Below are positions 46,778-55,554 of a stretch of 64,000 bases of DNA, piece by piece. This DNA is from JAJDIA01 sp031555145 (GTDB lineage: Bacteria > Bacteroidota > Bacteroidia > Bacteroidales > Tannerellaceae): positions 59,204 through 123,203 of the forward strand of contig JAVBUR010000054.1 in NCBI GenBank assembly GCA_031555145.1. The letters are read 5' to 3'. The position numbers were made by a program, and so were the translations under genes. How positions within the stretch are numbered: position 1 is the first letter of the stretch; the number at the start of each line of letters is the position of its first letter. Under the pieces are notes generated by a model, which searched no databases, was not told the origin of the DNA, and saw only the letters and a list, made by a program, of their open reading frames with translations.

Positions 46778-48226
46778 TTAGTCGTTGAAAGTCGGGAGCA
46801 TAAATTCATGCCCGGCGTTCAATACTTTGGCCACATTGTTGATTTCAAGGAAGGTAGTACCGCCACCTTCGCCGAAGCTGCCACTGAGATAGGCCACCAT
46901 ATCGTTCTGTGTGATCCAGCCGCTCTTAATAAGTTGCACCAGGGCTTCGTGAAGGTAATCACGACGACTGTCGTTCCAAGGCTGATAAGTGGCCCAAACA
47001 CCATACGAAAGGGAAAGCATACGCATGACCCGTTCATTATAGCAGATCGAAAACACGGTAGCCGTTCCGCGGAAAGCCGCCAGGTACCGGGCCGTACGGC
47101 CGGTATAGCTATCGGTGATAATGGCTTTCACATGCAGCTTGGACGACGATTTCACCGCCTGTTTAGCCAGGAAAGACGTCACATCGAGGTCGCTGGAGAT
47201 GGGCACGCGGATATCGTTGGCAGCCAGCTTCGTCTTCTCGGCTTCACGGGCTACCTTCGCCATGGTCTGCACGGCTTCGAGGGGGTATTTACCATAGGCC
47301 GTCTCACCGCTCAGCATCAAGGCATCGGTGCGGTAATAGATGGCGTTAGCAATATCGGTCACTTCCGCACGTGTCGGACGCGGATTCTGGATCATGGAGT
47401 GAAGCATCTGGGTAGCCACGATCACCGGCTTCTTGGCTTCCACGCATTTGCGGATCAGCACACGCTGGATACCCGGGATCTTTTCGGCCGCCACTTCGAT
47501 ACCAAGGTCGCCGCGGGCGATCATGACACCGTAGGTCACTTCCAGGATTTCGTCGATATTGTCGACCCCTTCCTGGTTCTCGATCTTGGAAATGATCTTA
47601 ATGGGGCTCTTCTGATCGTCGAGGATACGCTGGATATCGAGTACGTCCTGACGACTGCGGACGAAAGAGTGGGCGATGAAGTCGAGGTCATTCTCGATGG
47701 CCCATTGGATATTCATCCGGTCTTTCTCGGTCAGCGACGGCAGGTTGATACGTACACCCGGCACGTTCACGCTCTTGCGGCTGCCGAGGGTGGCGTCGTT
47801 CAACACCTCGCATACCAAGCTATCGGGTTGCTTCTCAATCACCTTGAGTTCGAGGTCGCCATCGTCGATCAGGATATCGCCCCCAACCGGCATGTCGGCA
47901 ACGAAGTTACGGTAAGACACATAAATACATTCGCGCGAAGATTCCCCGTCGGGATTTCCGGCTATTTTAATAATATCACCTGTACGCAAGGGAAGCGGCT
48001 CCTTCAGGATCGTGGTCCTGACTTCCGGGCCTTTGGTATCCATCAGGATACCGATACGGTCTGACACGGCACGGACATTATTCACCACCTGGCTAAGTCC
48101 ATCCTGCATCATGTGCGCCGTATTCAGACGCACTACATTCATACCTGCTTTATACAGTGAGTCGATAAACTCTACGTCACAACGCTTGTCTGAAATGGTT
48201 GCTACAATCTTTGTATGCTTTAACAT
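46778..48226 (-). CDS. pyk: Pyruvate kinase
   Basis: 482 residues, normal for bacterial type. It transfers phosphate from phosphoenolpyruvate to ADP in glycolysis. Signature phrases are TKIVATISDKRCDVEFIDSL, GMNVVRLNTAHM (active-site arginine), DTKGPEVRT, the lysine/metal region KIISKIENQEGVDNIDEIL, and MIARGDLGIEV. The C-terminal allosteric domain is present. It lies between aroQ (63 bp upstream) and the O-methyltransferase gene. Confidence 0.97.
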   Translation of the reverse strand: MLKHTKIVATISDKRCDVEFIDSLYKAGMNVVRLNTAHMMQDGLSQVVNNVRAVSDRIGILMDTKGPEVRTTILKEPLPLRTGDIIKIAGNPDGESSRECIYVSYRNFVADMPVGGDILIDDGDLELKVIEKQPDSLVCEVLNDATLGSRKSVNVPGVRINLPSLTEKDRMNIQWAIENDLDFIAHSFVRSRQDVLDIQRILDDQKSPIKIISKIENQEGVDNIDEILEVTYGVMIARGDLGIEVAAEKIPGIQRVLIRKCVEAKKPVIVATQMLHSMIQNPRPTRAEVTDIANAIYYRTDALMLSGETAYGKYPLEAVQTMAKVAREAEKTKLAANDIRVPISSDLDVTSFLAKQAVKSSSKLHVKAIITDSYTGRTARYLAAFRGTATVFSICYNERVMRMLSLSYGVWATYQPWNDSRRDYLHEALVQLIKSGWITQNDMVAYLSGSFGEGGGTTFLEINNVAKVLNAGHEFMLPTFND

Positions 48227-48289
48227 ATACCTAAATTAAGTCTTGACACCTTTATACTATAATTGCTTTATCTAAAAAACGAAAAACGG

Positions 48290-48712
48290 TTACTCGCCCA
48301 TAAAAGCCTCCACGGCCAAACGGTACGAGTCCATGCCGAAGCCAACGATCACCCCTCTGCAGGCAGCCGAAAGCATGGAGTGATGGCGGTAGGATTCACG
48401 GGCATGTACATTCGAAATATGCACCTCTACCACCGGGGTCGTAACGGATTTGATTGCATCGTGGAGCGCTACCGACGTATGCGTATAACCGCCGGCATTG
48501 AGGATGATGCCGTCGTAGTCAAATCCCGTTTCATGTATCTTGTTGATCAGTTCGCCCTCCACATTGCTTTGGTAGTAACTCAGGATACAACCCGGATAGC
48601 GGGCGCGTAGTTGTTCCAGGTATGACTCGAACGAAACACTGCCATAGACGGTCGGTTCTCGTTTGCCCAGTAAATTGAGGTTGGGGCCATTGATGAGCTG
48701 GATCTTCTTCAT
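48290..48712 (-). CDS. aroQ: 3-dehydroquinate dehydratase, type II
   Basis: 140 residues, the small dodecameric type II class. It dehydrates 3-dehydroquinate in the shikimate pathway. The N-terminal INGPNLNLLGKREPTVYG includes the catalytic tyrosine Y23; YQSNVEGELINKIHE, LNAGGYTHTSVALHDAI and VEVHISNVHARESYRHHS supply the asparagine, histidine and arginine of the active site. It is the first gene of the leftward operon and is divergent from xerD. Confidence 0.96.
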   Translation of the reverse strand: MKKIQLINGPNLNLLGKREPTVYGSVSFESYLEQLRARYPGCILSYYQSNVEGELINKIHETGFDYDGIILNAGGYTHTSVALHDAIKSVTTPVVEVHISNVHARESYRHHSMLSAACRGVIVGFGMDSYRLAVEAFMGE

Positions 48713-48727
48713 GTTACACGAATTTAT

Positions 48728-48735
48728 TACCTTTG
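48728..48735 (+). promoter_or_regulatory. -7 box for xerD
   Basis: TACCTTTG, a perfect TAnnTTTG, 79 bp upstream of the xerD ATG. It faces the opposing aroQ box at 48768-48775. Confidence 0.5.
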
Positions 48736-48767
48736 CGGAGTATACGAATCACTTTTGATTGGTGGTG

Positions 48768-48775
48768 CAAAGGTA
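48768..48775 (-). promoter_or_regulatory. -7 box for the aroQ operon
   Basis: TACCTTTG on the minus strand, 56 bp upstream of aroQ. With the xerD box it creates face-to-face promoters whose transcripts would overlap by about 20 nt. Confidence 0.5.
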
Positions 48776-48813
48776 GTGATTATCTTGTACACACAGTAGG
48801 AATAAGACGAACA

Positions 48814-49713
48814 ATGAAAGGAAAAAGTAATATATATGCCAAATATCAGGTCTATCTGCGGTTGGAAAAATCACTCTCACCCAATTCCGTGGAAGCCTAT
48901 ATGCGGGATCTGGACAAACTGATCGGCTTTACCACCGATGAAAAGCTGGACATCCGGGAACTGACGTACGACCATATGCAGCAGTTCCTTGCGCAGTTGC
49001 ATGATATCGGTATCCATCCCCGTTCGCAGGCACGTATCATCTCCGGCATCAAATCATTTTACCGTTTCCTCCTGCTCGAAGACATCATACAGAGTGATCC
49101 CACCGAACTGGTGGAAAGCCCCAAGATCGGGCTGAAGATACCCGAAGTACTTACCGAAAACGAGATCAACACCATCCTCAGCACCATCGACCTCTCCCTG
49201 GCGGAAGGGCAACGCAATCGCGCCATGCTGGAAGTGCTGTACAGTTGCGGACTGCGGGTATCGGAACTGACGGGGCTGAAGTATTCGGACGTATTCTTCG
49301 ACGAAGGCTTTATCAAGGTAGAAGGCAAAGGAAGCAAACAGCGGCTGGTGCCCATCTCCGACCTGGCTATCCGGGAGATACGCAATTATCTGATCGACCG
49401 CAACTTGGTGCAGGTAAAGAAGGGATATGAGGATATCCTCTTCCTCAGCCGCCGGGGAACGGGACTATCACGGATTATGGTGTTCCATGTCATTAAGAAA
49501 CAAACAGCGCTGGCCGGCATCCATAAGAATGTGAGTCCGCATACGTTCAGGCATTCGTTCGCCACCCACCTGCTCGAAGGAGGCGCTAACCTCCGCGCCA
49601 TCCAGGACATGCTCGGGCATGAGAACATCACCACGACGGAAATTTATACCCATATCGACCGCGAGTTCCTCAGGAAGGAAATACTGGAGCATCATCCAAG
49701 GAGCAAGAAGTAA
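48814..49713 (+). CDS. xerD: Site-specific tyrosine recombinase XerD
   Basis: 299 residues from the ATG at 48814; the open frame runs 81 bp further upstream but lacks the family N-terminus. It resolves chromosome dimers at dif with XerC. The core-binding SAM-like domain (about 1-90) precedes the catalytic domain with R148 (GLRVSEL), K172 (GKGSKQ), H243-x-x-R246 (HTFRHSF), H269 (LGHENI) and nucleophile Y278 (EIYTH). All catalytic residues are intact and no mobile-element partner is nearby, so it is a housekeeping Xer protein, not an integrase. Confidence 0.93.
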   Translation: MKGKSNIYAKYQVYLRLEKSLSPNSVEAYMRDLDKLIGFTTDEKLDIRELTYDHMQQFLAQLHDIGIHPRSQARIISGIKSFYRFLLLEDIIQSDPTELVESPKIGLKIPEVLTENEINTILSTIDLSLAEGQRNRAMLEVLYSCGLRVSELTGLKYSDVFFDEGFIKVEGKGSKQRLVPISDLAIREIRNYLIDRNLVQVKKGYEDILFLSRRGTGLSRIMVFHVIKKQTALAGIHKNVSPHTFRHSFATHLLEGGANLRAIQDMLGHENITTTEIYTHIDREFLRKEILEHHPRSKK

Positions 49714-49718
49714 GGGCT

Positions 49719-50657
49719 TTAAAACCCTTTAAGACCAGCCAAGCCCTTAGTAAACCCAGCGATAATCTCCTCCATCACCTCACTCACCGGCTTCACCTCG
49801 CGGATAAAGGCTGACGCCTGTCCAATCTCCAATTCACCTTCTTCCAGGTTTCCTTCGAAGATACCTTTCTTGGCACGGCCACGGCCGAGCAGTTCACGCA
49901 TCTCTTCCGGCGCTGCACCACGGCTTTCGGCGGCTTCCACCTGCGTATAGAAAGGGCCTTTAGCCAAGCGGGTAGGCGCCAGTTTCTTTAGCATCAGGCG
50001 GGTATCGCCTTCCTGGAGAGAGAGGCAGTGTTGCTTGAAGGCATCGTGTGCCGAACTTTCCTGGGTCAGGGCAAAGCGAGTACCAATCTGTACCCCTTCG
50101 GCGCCGAGGGCGAAAGTGGCCAACATCCCTTCGCCGGTAGCAATACCGCCGGCGGCTATCAACGGAAGGGTAGTTGCCTCCCGGACAGCCGGGATCAGGC
50201 AAAGGGTCGTTGTCTCTTCCCGTCCATTATGCCCGCCGGCTTCAAAGCCTTCGGCGACAATGGCATCTACCCCCGCCTCTTCACACTTGGCGGCAAACTT
50301 GGCGCTGGATACGACATGAACGACCGTAATACCGGCGGCCTTCAGGCGGGCCGTCCACAGCTTGGGGTTACCGGCGGAGGTAAAGATGATCTTCACGCCC
50401 TCGTCGATCACTAACTGCATAATACGATCAATCTCGGGATACATCAACGGGATATTCACCCCCCACGGCTTGTCGGTTGCCTCCCTGCATTGGCGGATGT
50501 GTTCGAGCAAGACTTCCGGATGCATCGACCCGGCTCCGATCAAACCAAGCCCTCCGGCATTACTGACAGCCGAAGCCAACCGCCAACCGCTACACCATAC
50601 CATTCCTCCCTGTACCACGGGATACTGAATCCCAAATAAATCGCATATCCTGTTCAT
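49719..50657 (-). CDS. Nitronate monooxygenase / FabK-like flavoprotein
   Basis: 312 residues with a TIM-barrel flavin oxidoreductase fold. Phrases include YPVVQGGMVWCSGWRLASAVS-type N-terminus, GLIGAGSMHPEVL, VDAIVAEGFEAGGHNGREETT (the EA-GGH FMN site), LPLIAAGGIATGEGMLA and GAEGVQIGTRFALTQES. The family contains both nitroalkane-oxidising monooxygenases and enoyl-ACP reductase FabK, and the sequence alone does not separate them here. It converges on xerD with 5 bp between stops. Confidence 0.88.
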   Translation of the reverse strand: MNRICDLFGIQYPVVQGGMVWCSGWRLASAVSNAGGLGLIGAGSMHPEVLLEHIRQCREATDKPWGVNIPLMYPEIDRIMQLVIDEGVKIIFTSAGNPKLWTARLKAAGITVVHVVSSAKFAAKCEEAGVDAIVAEGFEAGGHNGREETTTLCLIPAVREATTLPLIAAGGIATGEGMLATFALGAEGVQIGTRFALTQESSAHDAFKQHCLSLQEGDTRLMLKKLAPTRLAKGPFYTQVEAAESRGAAPEEMRELLGRGRAKKGIFEGNLEEGELEIGQASAFIREVKPVSEVMEEIIAGFTKGLAGLKGF

Positions 50658-50756
50658 ATTCTTTTATAGTCATTCTTCTACGGATACAAATATACATGCA
50701 TTTTCCAGAAAGTATATTTTTTCCTCCGTCTTGTGCCTCTCTTTAGAAAATAATAC

Positions 50757-50764
50757 TACCTTTG
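50757..50764 (+). promoter_or_regulatory. -7 box for the B12 riboswitch operon
   Basis: TACCTTTG with a TTG at 50731-50733 about 23 bp upstream, placing the transcript start just before the riboswitch. Confidence 0.55.
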
Positions 50765-50769
50765 CCCGC

Positions 50770-50950
50770 AAATGATGGTGTAACTTTTCCTGTCCGGGAA
50801 AAGTTAGTAAAAGGGAATCCGGTGTAAAACCGGAGCTGTACCCGTAGCTGTATGTCCAGTATACCCCGGCACAACTCGTTGCCACTGTTTCCGCCCGGCG
50901 GAGATGGGAAGGCAGTCGGAAGGGTGGACGAGCCAGAAAACCTGCCATGA
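50770..50950 (+). promoter_or_regulatory. Cobalamin riboswitch controlling btuB-btuG-btuF
   Basis: It contains the conserved core GGGAATCCGGTG followed by a CCGG pairing and GCTGTACCCG (50813-50844), GCCACTG (50881-50887), GGGAAGGC, and the B12 box AGCCAGAAAACCTGCC (50931-50946). A stem TAACTTTTCC / GGGAAAAGTTA (50781-50790 with 50796-50806) is an early paired element. The aptamer ends about 50 bp before the btuB ATG, so translational control or an overlapping anti-terminator could apply; I see no T-run terminator, which favours translation control. It fills the 343-bp gap. Confidence 0.93.
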
Positions 50951-51000
50951 TTTAAACTTAGCAATTCCTCGGGTAAAGGCGTTGGTAAACCGAACGTGTT

Positions 51001-53001
51001 ATGTCTTTTTTTGTTCGTAAAAGGATGCTATGCATAGTGGGTGCATGGTTTGTCGGCATCACTTGCCTGTATGGGCAGGAAGCCGATACTACCCGCGTGT
51101 TGAATGAGGTGGAGGTCGTGGCGAAGTCGCGTCCTTCGGTCACCCGGCAGGCCGCACCGTTGCAGGTGGTGGGTAAGACGGAGATCGACCGGCTGGGATT
51201 GCAGGAAGTATCGGATGCCGTCAAACGCTTCTCCGGCGTGACCGTCAAAGACTATGGCGGAATCGGTGGATTAAAGACCGTTTCCATCCGCAGCCTCGGG
51301 GCACAGCATACGGCCGTGAGTTACGATGGCGTGACGATCTCCGACACACAGAGCGGACAGGTGGATATCAGCCGTTTCTCCTTAGATAATGTAGAGAGCG
51401 TATCGTTGACGATCGGGCAAACCGACGAGATCTTCCAGACCGCCCGGACCTATGCTTCGGCCGGTGCGCTCAATATCCGTACGGAAACACCCCGCTTCAC
51501 CGACCACACCTTCCATGCGCAAGCCAGTGTGAAAGCCGGTTCGTTCGGACTCATCAATCCCTTTGTACGATACGAGCAGCAACTGTCGAAGACCTACAGC
51601 CTCAGCTGGTGCGGCGACTGGATGCGTGCCGACGGACAATACCCCTATACGCTTACCAACGGCGATATCGTGACGGAAGAAAAACGCAGGAACAGTGATA
51701 TTGAGACCTTCCGCACAGAGTTGAACCTCTTCGCCGACTGGAAAGGGTATGGAAAGTTACAACTCAAGGGCTACTGGTTTGATTCCGACCGGGGATTGCC
51801 CGGCTCCGTCATCCTCTATAACGATTATCATAAGGAACGGTTGCAAAACCGCAACGGATTCACACAAGCATTGTATGAGAATCAACTGTCCGAACAATTC
51901 ACCCTGAAAACACAGGCGAAGTTCGATTATGCCTGGACACGTTACCGCGACTTCCACAGTAAATATATTGACGGGCAGCAGACGGATGTCTATACCCAAC
52001 GGGAGTATTACCTCTCGGCTGCCGGCCTGTACCGCCCGCATGAACACCTGTCGTTCTCGCTGGCGGAGGATGTCTTCCGCAGTACGCTCGATGCGACAAC
52101 GCCGAAGTGTGTCTTCCCCGAGCGGTTAACCTCGCTCACTGCCCTGGCGGCACAGTTTAGCAACAGCCGTCTGTCGGTAACCGCCAGTCTGTTGGGTACC
52201 TTTATCACGGAAGACATCCAAACGGGTGATCCTGCCGACGACCGTAAACGCCTCTCCCCGGCCGCCAGCGTGTCGTACAAGATACTGCGCAGCCAGAATC
52301 TTCGTGTGCGGGCATCCTATAAAGATATCTTCCGCACCCCGACCTTCAACGACCTCTATTACGACCGTATCGGTAGTCGCTCACTGAAACCGGAAAAAGC
52401 CACGCAATACAACGTAGGGCTTACCTGGAGCAGTGCCTTCCCCAACATCCGGCTCGATTATATCAGCCTCACCGCCGACGGTTATTACAATTCGGTCAAG
52501 GACAAGATCGTTGCCCTCCCCACCCTGTTTATCTGGAAGATGATGAATATGGGTGAGGTAGCAATCAAAGGACTGGACACCAATCTCTCGGCACGAATAT
52601 CGTTGCCCGCCTCCCTCTATATGCAAGTGGACGGTTCCTATACCTGGCAGCAAGCACAGGATGTGACCGACCCGACGGGGAAGACCTACAAGCACCAGTT
52701 GCCCTATACCCCTGAACATTCGGGCTCGGTATCGGCATCGCTCGAAAACCCGTGGGTGAACGTCAGTTGGACACTGACCTCCGTCGGCGAGCGCTATGCA
52801 CTGCCGCAAAATATCGAGATGAACCGGATACCGGGATACACAGAACACCAACTGTCGTTCAACAAGACAGTTTCCATCCGGCATTCGTCCCTGCGGCTAC
52901 AGGCCGAGATCCTGAACCTGACGGATGTGACCTACGACGTGATCCGTTATTATCCCATGCCGGGACGTTCGTTCCGGGCTACCGTGAAATATAGTTTCTA
53001 A
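51001..53001 (+). CDS. btuB: BtuB-like TonB-dependent cobalamin receptor
   Basis: 666 residues. A signal peptide (about 1-25, ending YGQE) is followed by a TonB-box-like LNEVEVVAKSR, a plug domain (DAVKRFSGVTVKDYGGIGGL, then SIRSLGAQHTAVSYDGV) and a barrel ending SFRATVKYSF. Unlike SusC proteins it lacks a carboxypeptidase-regulatory domain. The cobalamin riboswitch directly upstream and the BtuG- and BtuF-like partners downstream identify the ligand as B12 or a corrinoid. It imports the ligand across the outer membrane. Confidence 0.92.
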   Translation: MSFFVRKRMLCIVGAWFVGITCLYGQEADTTRVLNEVEVVAKSRPSVTRQAAPLQVVGKTEIDRLGLQEVSDAVKRFSGVTVKDYGGIGGLKTVSIRSLGAQHTAVSYDGVTISDTQSGQVDISRFSLDNVESVSLTIGQTDEIFQTARTYASAGALNIRTETPRFTDHTFHAQASVKAGSFGLINPFVRYEQQLSKTYSLSWCGDWMRADGQYPYTLTNGDIVTEEKRRNSDIETFRTELNLFADWKGYGKLQLKGYWFDSDRGLPGSVILYNDYHKERLQNRNGFTQALYENQLSEQFTLKTQAKFDYAWTRYRDFHSKYIDGQQTDVYTQREYYLSAAGLYRPHEHLSFSLAEDVFRSTLDATTPKCVFPERLTSLTALAAQFSNSRLSVTASLLGTFITEDIQTGDPADDRKRLSPAASVSYKILRSQNLRVRASYKDIFRTPTFNDLYYDRIGSRSLKPEKATQYNVGLTWSSAFPNIRLDYISLTADGYYNSVKDKIVALPTLFIWKMMNMGEVAIKGLDTNLSARISLPASLYMQVDGSYTWQQAQDVTDPTGKTYKHQLPYTPEHSGSVSASLENPWVNVSWTLTSVGERYALPQNIEMNRIPGYTEHQLSFNKTVSIRHSSLRLQAEILNLTDVTYDVIRYYPMPGRSFRATVKYSF

Positions 53002-53019
53002 CCATAATTAATTCGTAAA

Positions 53020-54378
53020 ATGATGAAACAAAAGAACCTTTTTTACCTGTTGACATGCTGTGCCCTGTTTTTCGTGACATTCACAGCTTGTAATGATGAC
53101 GACAAAACCGACATCCCCCCTGTGGAAGTAGTCACAGACCTGGCTTTTACCAATACATCGCAGGACTCCCGTCAAATCAGCGGTCCCCTCGCCTGGAACC
53201 TCCCTTCTCCTGAAGGCGATATCACCGGCTACGCCATTTATCTGAGTGACAGTGCCACTGCAAGAGACAAAGCCCTCGCGATCGTGCCAAAAGGTACCAC
53301 CTCCTTTGATGTACCCGCCGGCACCGATTATTATCCCTGGTTAGTAGTAGTGGCCGTAAATGCATTCGGGGAATCCAACAATCAGGCCGGTATATCCGTG
53401 GATGCCTACCAACGGGAGGGCATCTATATCCTGAACGCGGGAAACTGGCAAGAGAACAATGCTTCGCTCAGTTTCTTCGACATCAACACCGGCACAATGA
53501 CGGGCAACCTGTACAGTACAGCCAATGGTAGCGGGTTGGGCGACTCTGCCGAACAAATCCTGATCTACGGATCAAAGATTTATATCACGGTGACCGGCTC
53601 CAACCGCCTGGTCGTACTCGACAAGGATCAGAAACTACTGAAAAGCATCAACCCGATAGCCGGCAATCCCTTAAACCCACGTCGCATGACGGCACATGAT
53701 GGAAAAATCTATTTTACCTGCTTTGACGGTCACCAGGCGGCCAAGCTGGATACAGCTTCATTGACAGTTGAGAAAATGGTCAAAGTAGGCCGCTACCCCG
53801 AGCAACTGGCTGTTGCCAACGGCAAACTCTATGTAGCCAATTCCGGCGGTGTGGATTTCCCCAACTATGGAAAGACCGTATCCGTTATCGACCTGGCTTC
53901 TTTCGAAGTGGAGAAAGCGATTGAAGTAGAACTGAACCCCGTTTGTCTGGCAGCAGACAGCCAGGGAGATGTGTATGTCATTTCAAAAGGCGACTACAAC
54001 ACAGTAAAGAACACCCTTCAACGTATCGACGGTCAGACGGGCGAAGTAAGCGTGATCGACTATGGCACACAGATGACAATGACAAAAGACAAACTGTACT
54101 ATATTTATGCCCAGGATGGCTCCCAGGATATAAAGTACAAAATATATGATGCGCTGACTGAAAAGATTGTCAGCGACAAATTCATCGTCAATGACATCAA
54201 GATCGCATCGCCCGAAGCCATAGCTGTAGATCCGGCTACAGGGAAGATTTATATTACAAGCGCTCCCTGGGGCGAGACCAGTGAGTTGTTTATCTTCTCC
54301 GCCGACGGCAAGCTGGATAGAGGCTCCATGGATACAAAAGGATATTACGCTAAGGGTCTTGCCTTCTGGTCCAAATGA
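53020..54378 (+). CDS. btuG: BtuG-like surface cobalamin-binding beta-propeller lipoprotein (DUF5074)
   Basis: 452 residues. Lipoprotein signal with the lipobox TFTAC (cysteine near residue 25) followed by acidic NDDDKTD, a surface-export-like sequence. Residues about 35-130 resemble a fibronectin III-like domain (DLAFTNTSQDS, GYAIYLSDSA). The rest is a YncE-like propeller with YILNAGNWQENNASLSFFD, KIYITVTGSNRLVVLD, RYPEQLAVANGKLYVANSGG and KIYITSAPWGETSELFIF. In Bacteroides, BtuG binds B12 very tightly on the cell surface and passes it to BtuB. It sits 18 bp after btuB and overlaps btuF by 4 bp. Confidence 0.85.
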   Translation: MMKQKNLFYLLTCCALFFVTFTACNDDDKTDIPPVEVVTDLAFTNTSQDSRQISGPLAWNLPSPEGDITGYAIYLSDSATARDKALAIVPKGTTSFDVPAGTDYYPWLVVVAVNAFGESNNQAGISVDAYQREGIYILNAGNWQENNASLSFFDINTGTMTGNLYSTANGSGLGDSAEQILIYGSKIYITVTGSNRLVVLDKDQKLLKSINPIAGNPLNPRRMTAHDGKIYFTCFDGHQAAKLDTASLTVEKMVKVGRYPEQLAVANGKLYVANSGGVDFPNYGKTVSVIDLASFEVEKAIEVELNPVCLAADSQGDVYVISKGDYNTVKNTLQRIDGQTGEVSVIDYGTQMTMTKDKLYYIYAQDGSQDIKYKIYDALTEKIVSDKFIVNDIKIASPEAIAVDPATGKIYITSAPWGETSELFIFSADGKLDRGSMDTKGYYAKGLAFWSK

Positions 54379-55493
54379 GACACATTCTTTCCATCATAGT
54401 TATTTGCTGCCTCCTTGGCAGTTGTCAGGTACGCCGGCAAACAAGCGACGACACGCCGCTTGCCGCTGATTCTATCTGCTATGCACGAGGGCTCAGTATC
54501 CGACACTTCGAGGGCTATACAGCTGTCGAAGTGACGGATCCCTGGGACAGCACACAACTATTACAACGATATATACTGGTGGAGCGCAACCAACCGATCC
54601 CTACTGATCTGCCCGTAGGGACGGTGGTTCGCGTTCCAATCCGGAACGTAGCGGTGTATACCGCCGTCCATGCCGGGATTATCGACCTGTTGGGCGAGAC
54701 CGATAAGATTGTAGGCGTATGCGAACCCCGTTATATGGATACCCCGTCTATCCTGGAAGGTGTGCGGGCAGGAAAAATAGCTGATCTGGGCGAAGCCACT
54801 TCGCCCAATGTGGAGAAGATGCTCGAGGCAGGCACCGAGGTCGTGATCGTCTCTCCCTTTGAACATACCAACTACGGCACAGTGGAGAAGTTAGGCATAC
54901 CCATCATCGAAGGCGCCGACTACATGGAACCACTGCCCTTGGGACGGACGGAATGGATCCGCTTCTACGGCCTCCTGTTTGGAAAAACAGCCGTGGCCGA
55001 TTCGATATTCGCCGCCACGGAAGCCCGTTACCTGGCCTTGAAGGAATTGGCGGCCGACGTAACTACCCGCCCCTCCGTTTTCTCAGAGAAACGGTTCGGA
55101 GCCACCTGGTATATATCGGGGGGTGACAGTTATATCGCCCATCTTTTCCGCGATGCCGGTGCCAGCTACTTGTATGCCGACCTGCCGGGATCAGCCAGCC
55201 ACCCCTATCCGTTCGAAAAGGTATTCGAAAAGACGATCCATGCCGACTACTGGCTAATCAAATATAACCTGGCTGAGGATATGACCCGTAACGATCTGCG
55301 GGCGGAATATCTTCCGTATGAAAACTTCGATGCATTCAAGAAAGGACAGGTGTTCGGTTGCAATACCGGCAACGTCCCGTATTATGAAGAGTTTCCCCTC
55401 TACCCTGACTATTTATTAAAAGACCTAGTCTGGATCTTCCATCCCGAATTACTACCAGACTACATTCCCCGGTACTACCACCGGATGGAATAA
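54375..55493 (+). CDS. btuF: Corrinoid ABC-transporter substrate-binding lipoprotein, BtuF-like
   Basis: 372 residues. MRHILSIIVICCLLGSC is a lipobox signal (cysteine at 17). A type III periplasmic-binding fold is indicated by VGTVVRVPIRNVAVYTAVHAG, LGETDKIVGVCEPRYM, SPNVEKMLEAGTEVVIVSPFE, and ASYLYADLPGSASHPYPFEKVFEK. It should bind corrinoid in the periplasm and deliver it to BtuCD, which is not encoded in this window. The start overlaps the btuG stop (ATGA), so translation is coupled. An intrinsic terminator follows directly. Confidence 0.88.
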   Translation: MRHILSIIVICCLLGSCQVRRQTSDDTPLAADSICYARGLSIRHFEGYTAVEVTDPWDSTQLLQRYILVERNQPIPTDLPVGTVVRVPIRNVAVYTAVHAGIIDLLGETDKIVGVCEPRYMDTPSILEGVRAGKIADLGEATSPNVEKMLEAGTEVVIVSPFEHTNYGTVEKLGIPIIEGADYMEPLPLGRTEWIRFYGLLFGKTAVADSIFAATEARYLALKELAADVTTRPSVFSEKRFGATWYISGGDSYIAHLFRDAGASYLYADLPGSASHPYPFEKVFEKTIHADYWLIKYNLAEDMTRNDLRAEYLPYENFDAFKKGQVFGCNTGNVPYYEEFPLYPDYLLKDLVWIFHPELLPDYIPRYYHRME

Positions 55494-55529
55494 AAAAGGG
55501 GACGCTTCGTCGGTGAAGCGTCCCCTTTT
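55494..55529. terminator. Bidirectional terminator between btuF and pepD
   Basis: A perfect 15-bp stem AAAAGGGGACGCTTC / GAAGCGTCCCCTTTT with a 6-nt loop. A-rich on the left and T-rich on the right, it serves both convergent genes. Confidence 0.9.
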
Positions 55530-55554
55530 CTATTACCGTTTTTAACAAAACCCT

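Noticed and set aside
46031..48064. 677-codon open frame antisense to pyk and the O-methyltransferase gene
   Set aside because: Shadow frame caused by strong codon bias; both sense genes are complete with active-site motifs.
48814..49713. Integrase of a mobile element
   Set aside because: XerD-like with a housekeeping context; no attachment-site repeats, tRNA or conjugation genes nearby.
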